Below, piece after piece: positions 41,220-50,758 of a stretch of 64,000 nt of DNA. Each line of letters begins with the position of its first letter. The first letter of the stretch is position 1. The position numbers were made by a program, and so were the translations under genes. The stretch spans positions 25,719,371 through 25,783,370 of the forward strand of contig CM046859.1 in NCBI GenBank assembly GCA_025617745.1, given 5' to 3'. The DNA comes from Heliocidaris erythrogramma (lineage: Eukaryota; Echinodermata; Echinoidea; Camarodonta; Echinometridae). Below the pieces are notes generated by a model, which saw nothing but the letters and a program-made list of their open reading frames with translations, ran no database searches and was not told where the DNA came from.

Positions 41220-42911
41220 CACTGTTGGTCATAATGGTAGCATAATGTTTTTTCTACCTTTCGTACACTATTGACAACAATGCGAGTCATTTTTTTTTGC
41301 AAAATAAAGCTTATATCTTCACGGATTTTTATTGATAAATCTGTTCTCAACATATGAAATAAAAAATATAAGACAAAAATTAATTCATACAAACTTTATA
41401 CACTGGTTTAAACCACTTTTGACAAACACAATCATCCAGACCTTGGATTCCTTGATAAAATGTATCGTTTTTGGTAAATGTTTAACCATGATAAGTTTAT
41501 CGTGAAAAATAAAATCTTGGGATCTTTTGATGATTGAAGGGAAGTGTTCCTCTTTTTAATCTTGTTGGGTCACTTAGTACCTTGTATGGCCACCTCTGGC
41601 ACGCACCAGTGCCTCCCCACGCTGTGGCATACTGTCCACAAGATTGCTGATGGTGTTCAAGGGCAGTGCATCCCACTCTTCGGTCAGTGTCTGGGTTAAC
41701 TCCTGCACATTTTGAGGATGATTGTTTCTCTCATTGATGGCACGGCCCAATGCATCCCAGGCGTACTCAATGGGGGTTCATGTCGGGGGAACTGGCAGGC
41801 CAAGGCATCTGCTGCACGTCCTCTGCGTCAAGGAATTTCCTCACCAGGCGTGCCCTATGTGATCGAGCGTTGTCGTCTTGGAGCTGAAAGTTATTGCCAT
41901 ATACTCTTCTCGCGTATGGAAGACAATGGCGTTCCAGGATATTGCGGTACACGACGGCGTTGACGTTTCCTTCAGGTGCAGCCAATGGCGTTTTTCCGCC
42001 ATAATGTATTCCGGCCCATACCATCACCGAGCCTCCACCTGCTTGATTGGTTTCCTGGAAACAGTCATTACGGAGGTTCTCGCCCCGCAATCGTCGAACC
42101 CTCTGCCTCCCATCGGTGCGGTCAAGGATGTACCGGCTTTCATCAGTGAAGATTACATGGCGCCAGTGACCAAGCTGCCATCTCCTGTGCCTCCTAGCCC
42201 ACAGGAGTCGAGCAACCCGGTGGCGAACAGTGAGACGTGGAACCTTGGTCATTCGCCGAGCTCTGTAGCCATGTTGGACAAGTCTCCTGTTTACGGTTTT
42301 CCGTGAAACGTTCACTCCGAAGTGCCTCCTCCACAAGTGGCAAAGACGACTCGCTGGCATTCTCCGGTTCCTAAGGCACATGTTCAGCAGTTGACGGTCA
42401 TCCCGTGCGGAGGTTCTTCGTGGTCGACCTGTAGATCTCTCTGTACTCAAAGTACCCGCCTCTCGATGTCTTCTGAGGATGCGGCACACACAACTATGCG
42501 ATAGTCCAAGAATATCTGCAATCTGGGCCTGTGTCCGTCCATTCCGTCGGAGTGCAAGGACCCTCTGACGAATTGCAAGTGCCGTTTGGCGAGGCATAGT
42601 GTAAGGAATCAGTGTACCAAATTTTGTAGGAATTCATCAAGCTAACTCTGAAAACGGGCTGTTAACACACTTCGGCTTTCTGCACGAAATGGACGGCAAA
42701 ACAACAGCAGAAAGGAGGCTCTGCCCAGCACCAAACAATAAAATAGGCCACGTTATGGAATGTTTCACTTGACCGATTTTTACCTCGACAATACAAAATC
42801 ATTATGTAATCAATGAACCTGGTCAATATTATCTATTTAGGCTTTTAAATATGATTAATTCAACGGATGACTATGAAAATACAAATTATGCTAACATTAT
42901 GACCAACAGTG
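41220..42911 (-). mobile_element. Tc1/mariner-superfamily DNA transposon (DD34E), near full length
   Basis: The element is 1,692 bp. Its imperfect terminal inverted repeats of about 27 bp begin CACTGTTGGTCATAATG at both ends, with one mismatch at the next base (G on the left, T on the right). It is flanked by TA on each side (41218-41219 and 42912-42913), the target duplication expected for Tc1 elements. It carries one transposase gene on the - strand. The intact ends and single coding lesion suggest a fairly recent insertion. Confidence 0.92.
41574..42597 (-). pseudogene. Tc1-family transposase with a single frameshift
   Basis: The open frame from ATG (42597) runs 276 residues and stops at TGA just after the SPDMNP motif. 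The next frame continues the family's typical C-terminus without interruption to TAA at 41574-41576, so one extra C in a run of five (about 41776-41780, + strand G run) explains the break. The whole reading is 1,024 bases, one more than a 340-residue protein needs. Visible parts are an N-terminal helix-turn-helix (residues about 5-45), the GRPR hook-like motif (57-60), a second HTH (about 70-110), catalytic D152 in FTDES, D242 in QDDNARSH, the GGGSVMVWAGI core motif, and a Glu 35 positions after D242 in the shifted frame (DD34E). The protein would cut and paste the element at TA sites. As read, the copy lacks its catalytic Glu and is presumably inactive unless the extra C is a sequencing error. 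Confidence 0.9.
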
Positions 42912-42913
42912 TA

Positions 42914-44606
42914 GTTATACATTGAGAATGTACCCGCTCCACCTCCACACATATGACGAGGGAAAGGGAAAATAAAGTTTGGGGAGAGAAGGGCAGAAGA
43001 ACAGGAACACACAAAAAAGATAACGCTATACTCCTCGCATCCCTCCTCGACTCATTGCTGTTGTTTTTTATGGGCTATTAGTGGCGTCTCACACACACAC
43101 GTCTATGTTTTCTATTGTTCAACCGATGACTCCACTATTGAATTGCGTCACAAAATTCATTGACGGAATAAACCTCACCAATTGTTGACAACCAATGACC
43201 TAGTGAATTACTACCGATGACCCATTGTTCTCTTTGTTCAATGTCATCGGTTTGAATGTGTAAACATGTACACACACGCACACACACATACACACCCACA
43301 CATATATATACTTTCGATTGATTGAGGTCTTCGAATTATTTCACCACCGCACGGTTGAATGAAATTATATGGTCATATAAAATGCACAAATTTTCGTCTA
43401 TGGATCTCTTTCGACTCGGGTTTAATAAATGGGTGCCTGCGACCTATTTAAAAAATACTTTCCTTTCAGACTAAATGCTTCGAGCGCTAAATTATTAGTG
43501 ATCCATTTAAGCCGAGCTACAAAGTTATGCAGTAATAGTTTCCAGCGCATTATGTCGATTATGTGCGCCATCATCATTCTGAAAACATTTCGCTGTTTAA
43601 GAGAATTGCACTCTAGGTAATTGTAATTCCCCTTTGATTACATTATCTCTAGAAATTGTGATCGAATGATGGAAGAGGTTATTGTAAAACGTTTTAGGAA
43701 AACCCATTAATATATAGGTCTAATCTTAATCATTAACTTTTGATGTTCACTTTTTCTCCGACCACTTCTCTTTTGCTGCATTCAGTGATGTCCAGAATAC
43801 TCCTTTTCGTTTTGGTCTCATCCCCCTTTCTTTTTCTAAACTGTCATATCCTCCCTTCGTTATACCATCACATTTTGCACTATAATTATCTAATATTTTT
43901 TGCTCGTTCGTTTCAGTCATAGAGATAAATGGTTTCAGCACGGAGGCCCTTGGTTTCAGTCTTCTACAAAAGAGTATGTTGTACCTTAACATAGAGGGCG
44001 CCAAGAGTCTCCTTTTTCTTCCTCTCGCGGACAAACAATGAACATATACTGTGGGCGCGAAATTACAAGATCGTATACCAAAATGACTAAGAGGGAGTAA
44101 GCATAGCGACGAAGCTTCAGAAAATTTTTCGCATTTTAAACCCTCAAACACTGTATGCATTTACCCATAGGTTTGGAAGCGCATAATCCTTAAGGATTAT
44201 GATTTTCTTCATTTTCCCCATATGTTTCTTTCTCGTCTGTTACTTTTTTGTGCCCCTTCCAAGTGCCGCCCGGGCACGTGCCCCCTGCCCCCTAGATACG
44301 CCAGTGTGGGCAATTACACATGAGGAAATTACACGAATTTCTTTGATCATTCAAGCTTACTAAAATTAAACAAATCATCATTACATGCAATGATTTGCAT
44401 CTATATACGTCCCATCTATTCAAATATACTCAAAAATCACACAATGATACAGATGTCAATGAAAATTTATTTCTTTGAATGAAAAGATAAGAAAAGTTAA
44501 ACAAGGTCCTAATATCTTTTATCCAATTTTTATCGATGGCCATCATCATAATATCGTTGATGAAATACTTTCTATGAAATACATAATATACAACAATAAT
44601 ATACCA
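42914..44606. other. Intergenic DNA
   Basis: AT-rich sequence with short CA/AC microsatellites (43090-43105, 43271-43295) and a fragment CGGGCACGTGCCCCCTGCCC near 44270 that resembles transposon-derived DNA. No gene is supported; the 137-codon - strand frame at 43747-44160 has no recognisable domain. Confidence 0.5.
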
Positions 44607-44754
44607 GGGCCCCGTTTCATAAAACTTGTTATCAGTAACAAGTTATGATAGTTGTTATAAGCTAATGAAATCCTTGTATCTGATTGGCTGGGAGCAACTT
44701 TGTTATAGAAATGTGGCAGTTGTTACTGATAACAAGTTTTATGAAACGGGACCC
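44607..44754. mobile_element. MITE-like element with CCCGTTTCATAAAACTTGTT ends
   Basis: A 148-bp segment with terminal inverted repeats of about 33 bp differing at one base. The subterminal sequence repeats GTAACAAGTTAT / GTTGTTACTGATAAC motifs. It could fold into a long hairpin. It is non-coding. Confidence 0.8.
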
Positions 44755-45322
44755 AGACCCTTGATGACAATTAAAACTTTGTTATTGAATAAGAATTTAT
44801 TTTCAAAACAAGTTATGACATTACTCTATTCATTTACCAACAATAGAACAGCGTTGACGGAAGGATGAAAAAAATATATACAACAAAAGTTAAAAATTAG
44901 ACTCTTAATTACAACGAAGTTTGATTTGATAAGGAGGTAAACAAAGTTATCATTATTCAAAGATATCAATATTCTTTTCTTCATTGTTTTATTTCCAACA
45001 TAACAGCGTTGCTGAAAGAGTCTCTTAAAAAAGCGATTAAAAAAAAATCATCGCCCAACAACCCTCGGCAACTGAGATTTCATTCATTTAGTAAAAAGAT
45101 ACACAATTTATTAATATTTCTCTGTTCGTTATTAAAAATTGATGGTGAGCATCATAAAAGCGTTATCTGAAGAAAAAAAATATATACAGCCACGACGCGC
45201 ATGAATGAATTCGAATTTTAACCAAATTGTCTTCCAAAATGCATGGAAGCATAATTTGTTGACATTGTGTTATTCATGAAAATTATGAGTCACCGCTTTG
45301 ACGCGTGCTAAACTCCTGTCTC

Positions 45323-45351
45323 GGGGGGGGGGGGGGGGGGGGGGGGGGGGG
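45323..45351 (+). repeat. Poly(G) run of 29
   Basis: An uninterrupted run of G that is prone to sequencing-length error and able to form G-quadruplex. Similar shorter runs occur at about 29299-29312, 47490-47505, 50447-50462 and 54502-54520, and C runs at about 34773-34790 and 47278-47290. Confidence 0.95.
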
Positions 45352-45454
45352 TGATGGATTTAATATTTCTATACGTTCGCGTCAAAGTGTTATCGACTGG
45401 TATCGATTTCCCGATTAAACTTTGGGCTGGCCAGTCGTCTGCCGGAAGAGATAG

Positions 45455-46210
45455 AAAAAGGTGATCCTCCATTGACCATCTTCAGGCACGGTGGCGAAAT
45501 GTCGCTTTCAGTTATAAAGATAGTTGTAAAAATAAAGTTGCACTGATAGCATGATGTTTATCCCATACTACTATTCGGAACCGTACAACCAATCAGCGCA
45601 CGCAGCCCGTCCGTGCCTGCACTGCAAATAGGAAATGCACGCTAACAGACCAAAGATAGCCAAATGCGATTCAGCGGTCGGTCTCCATTATTTTGCTGAA
45701 CAATCCAGCTTGCGCACAAAGCTATGCCGACGATCAATTCTCAACTGTACGCCGCCCGCCCAGAAGCATAGCGCATTTACGCTCTGGAAGCCGCCTACAT
45801 GTACATTCAATCGCATTAACCCCTTTTGTGTAGACAAAAGGAGTTCGTCCAAGCTTTGCGATTGTTCTGAAATTACAGCTTCCGGGTTCATCGAGTATAA
45901 TATACATTTAGTTGATTTCGAGTAATTTGTTACATACCTGCGTGATAACCTGATGAGTGCAGGTCGAAAAGCTTCTTTTCGTGCCATATTGAAATTTTGT
46001 AGTACCAGGAAATTATTTGTATAAAGAACTAGTTTATATTCATCCCATGAATACGGTATAATTTCAAGTTAGAAAAATGGGATAAACATCATGCTATCAC
46101 TCAGTGCAACTTTATTTTCACAACAATCTTAACTGTTGGAGAAAAAAGGTGATCCTTTATTGACCTCAGGCGCAGTGGCAAAAAGCCAGTTTAAAGAAAT
46201 ATAGCGAATA
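45455..46210. repeat. Composite repeat: inverted 45-55-bp arms inside flanking direct repeats
   Basis: The arm 45524-45566 (AAATAAAGTTGCACTG and GATAGCATGATGTTTATCCC) is inverted at 46077-46131. Outside it, AAAAAGGTGATCC(TC/TT)(C/T)ATTGACC occurs in direct orientation at 45455 and 46142. The interior is CpG-richer and contains the candidate exon at 45938-45987. Confidence 0.7.
45938..45987 (-). CDS. Candidate isolated first exon (Arg-rich N-terminus), low confidence
   Basis: On the - strand an ATG (45987) opens a 16-codon reading (MARKEAFRPALIRLSR) that ends at a CGCAG|GTATGT donor. The peptide is basic and amphipathic, like a mitochondrial targeting sequence. No downstream exon that would continue it can be found at lower coordinates, and it lies between inverted repeats, so it may be chance or part of a mobile element. 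Confidence 0.2.
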
Positions 46211-47164
46211 TATTGTAATGATTACATTTTAGTCATTAGTAAGTAAAGCGATTAACATCATGCCTTTTCAAACGATGTTTGTAACGGTTCGTTCGATTTT
46301 GTACGAATCTCTGTGAGGTTGTAGAGCGACGCCCTCAGTCGCAGACAGAAATGGCGAATAACTTGTCTCGATTTTGAGTTCCTTTCAGATATTTACACTA
46401 TAAGTTTCATCGAAAAGCATTTTACGAAACATCAAAATATCTACTTGAAGTATTTTAATCTAAGTGGAAGAATATGATGAAAAACTAAACAAGTAAATGG
46501 CTGGTTTCGCCTGCGCCTGGGAGATTCAATCGGACCTATAAAATCTCACAGTGATGATATTTACTTTAATTCCTTTTTTGCGACCAGAAATTACTGAAAT
46601 TAAAATTCCCCTTGAGCTGAATGACAATAAAGTTTATTTCTTATATTTTTTAACAGATCATTGTGCCACATAGGTATATTGACGAGAGTTAAAGTATTTT
46701 TATGTCATTATCGTGACTAAATCCCCCAAACTTAATTAATTTCTAAATAATTATCTTCTCATAGCCAAAAGGAGCATGACTATGTCGGCTGTCATAAAAT
46801 GATTTTTAAAATCAATAATTCAATATTTCGATGCCTATAACTATTGAAGCAATTATTTTTTATAATCCAAATCTCATGATATTGTGAGTCATAATGAAAA
46901 ATAATTTACTTCTCTTTGTTTATTGAATCATTTACTCATGTTTTATTACATTTCGTGACTGGCAGCCAGTGGCTAAACTATTCACAAATTACAAATCCAT
47001 TTGGAAATGGGTGAATAATAAGAACATTAAACTAAAAATAAGTTTAAGGCAAACGAATTAAGGACTTCCTATATATAATATTGATACATTGTGTTCCCTA
47101 TGCGTTGTTTTTCTTAAATCATCTATTTATCTATAATATTGATGATTATCTCATAATTATATTT
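46211..47164. other. AT-rich intergenic DNA
   Basis: I see no gene, no clear repeat and no strong regulatory signal in this stretch. Confidence 0.5.
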
Positions 47165-47236
47165 ACGACTGATCATATACGACTGATCATGACTTGTATA
47201 CGACTCATCATGTATATACGACAGATCATGTATATA

Positions 47237-48402
47237 CAGGCCCGTAGCCAGAGGGAGGTCGGAGGGGTCGGACGACCCCCCCCCCCCCCCTTCTTGGGCT
47301 GAGGTCCGCTTTTTCATGAAAAAAAAAACACACACACACACCTTTAATCTTTGTTACCAGAATTACCCACACGCTGTCAGTTGTACAGCATCAAAGCTGG
47401 TGTAGTGAGTTGCACAGTTGCCAACATTTTGGAAAAAGTAATAAGTAGCCCCGGAGCGGCGGAGCGGCAGCGCGGGGAGAACACGAGAGGGGGGGGGGGG
47501 GGGGGTGATCCCCGTCGTCACGGGGTTCTGGGGTCCTCCCCCAGGAAAATTTTGAAATTTTGATGCTATTTGGTGCGTTTTAATAGGGCCATTTTTGAAG
47601 AAAAAATTGCCAACACAATAACACCTCTTGGAAATACGTAGAAGTAACCCATTATTGCTTAATATACGTAGAACGTAGTTGACCCTCAAAATACGTATTC
47701 TACGTATAAATACGTAGAGTTGGCAACACTGGAGTTGTATCTAATCCGTCCAAAAGTCCAGGCTTCCTGACACTGTTAACCTGTTGGTCTAACGGTGACG
47801 GCTCGATGCATTAAATATTTTGTTTCTGCGACTTCAAAAATGTGTGTTCAAAATCATCATTCACAACCCCTAAATTTCCCCTCGGGATTCCTTAAATTGC
47901 AGCAGAAAGCATCTAGATTTTAAAATTTTCCGGGGGAGCATGCCCCGGACCCCCTAGCAAGGACCTGCACACTTAGAAAATAAAGGTACAATTTTGCACC
48001 TTTCAAATGCAACACTGGCAGCACCTTTTTTAAGAAGCCTTTTGCACCTTTAAGGGTGCAGTTAGCTACAATTTGCACCTTTAAAGGGTGCAGAGTTGTA
48101 CCCTTTAGAAAAGGTACAAATTTGCACCCTTTTGGATGCAAATGTTTCTGCACCCTTAAAGGTGCAAAGTTGCATCTTTTAGGGTGCACTTGCAAACAAG
48201 AACAAATAGGTGCATTTTTGCACCTTTTTCATATAGGGTGCAAGATTGCACCCAAAAAGGTGCTGCCAGTGTTGCATTTGGGGTGCAAACCTGAACTTTT
48301 TTTCTAAGTGTGTGCCTTCGGCAGGTCCGTATTGATTATGACAAAAAGGTCCACTTTTGCCAAAAACGACCCACCCCTTCAGAAACCCTGGCTACGGGCC
48401 TG
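47237..48402. mobile_element. Inserted element with GGCCCGTAGCCAG ends
   Basis: The left end AGGCCCGTAGCCAGAGG is mirrored at the right by CCCTGGCTACGGGCCT. The element sits inside the 17-bp array, so its boundaries are clear. It contains poly(C)/(G) runs, no transposase ORF, and a second nested element at 47969-48311. Confidence 0.75.
47969..48311. mobile_element. MITE-like element with ACACTTAGAAA ends, nested
   Basis: A 343-bp segment. The left ACACTTAGAAA and right TTTCTAAGTGT are complementary, and the paired region extends through ATGCAACACTGGCAGCACCT. The interior is packed with GGTGCA / TGCACC motifs in both orientations, giving extensive secondary structure. Confidence 0.8.
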
Positions 48403-49399
48403 ATATACGACTGATCATGTATATACGACTGGTCATGTACGACTGATCAAATATATACGACTGATCATGTATATACGACGTATCATGTAGGCCTATATAC
48501 GATAGAACATGACATATACGACTTATCATGTATATACGACAGATCATGCACTTAGTCATGATATACGACTGATCATGTATATACGATTTTTAATTTTTGA
48601 TTTGATTTATTTTTCTTCTGCATTCATATAAGTACAACAGTTTTCGGTTACATATATAAAATAAAATACAAAAGTATTTTTTGACAATGAATCATAAATA
48701 AACATTTGTCAAAACCAAACACGAAATGATAAATTGTCAAATTATTGTAATTCATCAAATATAAAATCATTAGCGGAAGGACTGTCATTATATATGAGTA
48801 ATTTGCTTGAGAATATGGCAGCCCAAGACAAATAATGAAATAGCTAAAACATGTTTAAATGAGCAGAATGGATAAATAATTGAAATCCTAAGTTAAAAGC
48901 ATATTGATGATGATGATGACTGATCACGCATGTGTACGACAGATCATAAATTATACGACAGATCATGTATATACGACTGATGATGTATACGACTGATCAG
49001 TAAATAAAGACAAATCGGAGTCGTCGAGCGCATGGTAGGATCCAGGATTGTTCGGGGCGGGGGGTTCCAACAGTATATAAGGCACACACAAGTAATTCGG
49101 GCCCCCTGCATAGAAACGCGTGTTAAATTGAAGCATATCATATTCATATTCAAATAACCTCTCGACAAGAAACGTTTTAATTCGCAGAGTAGCTACATCA
49201 CTGATGATACTACAAAATTAGGTACTTTATTTGGGCACTTAATCGGCTACATTAAATGATGTGAAGGCTGAAAAGAGGCTGTGAACAGTGGAAATGCACT
49301 GCAGATCAAATCATTCCTCTAAAATACACCAAAGCGTCCAAGCTTCCACACTGGGGTGAAATATGAAAGAATGTGCCTTTCAAACACCATTTCTTTTGA

Positions 49400-49860
49400 A
49401 ACGATTCACAGTCAACAAGTATTCAAATTTATATGAATATTTTTGATCAGCTAACATTACGTCATCTTACTTACGCTAGATCCCAAATTCATCGGCAGCG
49501 ATGGTTCATCCATTCTGCTGTCTTTGCGTTTGCAGGTAAGGAGGTATATAAAAACGCCCCTTGTGACAGTATATTTTTATGCATCTAGTTCATGGTGCAC
49601 GTTATATGCTGCTAAGCGGTATGTTGTTTTGGGATTAGCTTTTCATGTAACTAAGAATCGCGTTTAGACAGATTATTATTGATGAATGGGACCAAAGGTG
49701 GAAAAGGTACAGAAAAACTGCAGCCCCCCTTCCGTTAAAACAAAGAAAATTGAAAAGATTCACAGCCGACAGTATTCAATTTTATATGAATATATTTTTG
49801 ATCAGCTACCATTACGTCATGTTCCTTACGCTAGTCCCAAATTCATCGGCATCGGATGAA
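49400..49860. repeat. Direct repeat of ~100 bp, ~355-bp spacing
   Basis: GATTCACAG, TATATGAATAT, TTTTTGATCAGCTA(A/C)CATTACG and CCCAAATTCATCGGCA occur in the same order at 49403-49505 and 49757-49857. Such spacing suggests a duplicated end (LTR-like) or a segmental duplication. No coding sequence lies between the copies. Confidence 0.7.
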
Positions 49861-49997
49861 TTACTCATGTGTGCCCTATATAGGCCCCTAATTTTTCTCA
49901 GGAAATAATTTCTGGAATGTCGCCGGCCCTCTCTAAGCCCTCTCAACAGGAGGGGTAGGGGGATGTAGAAAAATACAATTTCCAAATTACTTGGAAT

Positions 49998-50460
49998 CAG
50001 TGGCGGATCCAGGACTTTATTACTGGGAGGGGGCACATGTCTTTCAGAGTACGAAGAAAAACAAGTCTTATTTTCAGAAGCACCTGTTTGCTCCCCACGA
50101 ACATAAAATATTTCATATTGCTCAATACCGGTTATACCAGGAAAAAATACCCACAGCAAAAAAAAACAAAACAAAAAAAAACACACAAAAAAACAACAAC
50201 AAACAAACAACCAAACAACCAACCAATCAAACAATCATACAAAGAAAAAAAAGGAAAAGAAAATGAACAAAATGGGTTTTTCTCAGTCCCCCAAAAGGCC
50301 AAATCCTCTTAGCCCTCTAAAAGCTTCACCTTTTATTTATATTTTGTTGCTTTAAAAAAATCTAAATATCACCTTTTAAAAAAAAGTTCCCTTTCCCCTG
50401 TCTCTTTCCTTTTCTTTTTCCTTCCTTTCTTTGGCCATTCGATAGGGGGTGGGGGGGGGG
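49998..50460. other. Transposon-like fragment and low-complexity DNA
   Basis: CAGTGGCGGATCCAGGA at 49998 resembles the terminus of common invertebrate DNA elements, and a related GGATCCAGGATTGTTCGGGG lies near 49040. It is followed by A-rich (50160-50250) and G-rich low-complexity sequence. Confidence 0.45.
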
Positions 50461-50504
50461 GGTGCTCCCTTCAGTGAAGTTATCCGACCTCCCTATCTCT
50501 TCTT

Positions 50505-50645
50505 ATCTCTCTCTCTCTCTATCTATATATCTAATTCTCTCTCTCCCCCTATCTACCCAATTTATCTATCTATCTATCTATCTACCTATCTATCTATCTA
50601 TCTATCCATCTAATCTAATCCTGGAATCTAATCTAATCTAATCTA
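50505..50645. repeat. Microsatellites (CT)n, (TATC)n and (CTAAT)n
   Basis: Successive runs of CTCTCT, then CTATCTATCTAT with small interruptions, then TCTAATCTAATC end about 110 bases before the start codon of the thioredoxin-like gene. Confidence 0.95.
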
Positions 50646-50758
50646 TTTTTTCCTCGTCTGCATACTGGTTTCTGCAAGCTATGACGAGCTCGAGATCTGC
50701 AAACATGATCGATATCTAAGTAAATTGAAGAGCGCCATCTCAAGGAATATCAACAACG
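50641..50758 (+). promoter_or_regulatory. Presumed 5' UTR / proximal promoter of the thioredoxin-like gene
   Basis: This short unique stretch separates the TCTA/CTAAT microsatellites from the start codon. It contains a four-codon upstream ORF (ATG at 50705, then I, D, I and stop). No TATA box is recognisable, and the transcription start cannot be placed from sequence alone. Confidence 0.3.

Larger units (their letters stand above)
47165..49000. repeat. Interrupted array of ~17-bp 'TATACGACTGATCATG' units
   Basis: Units such as ATATACGACTGATCATGT, with variants ACAGATC, GGTCATG and TTATCATG, occupy about 47165-47236, 48402-48590 and 48920-49000. The first gap is filled by an inserted element (47237-48402) and the second by about 330 bp of unrelated AT-rich DNA. 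The insertions appear to postdate the array. Confidence 0.85.

Noticed and set aside
41878-42306. 142-codon + strand open frame
   Set aside because: It is the antisense shadow of the Tc1 transposase gene.
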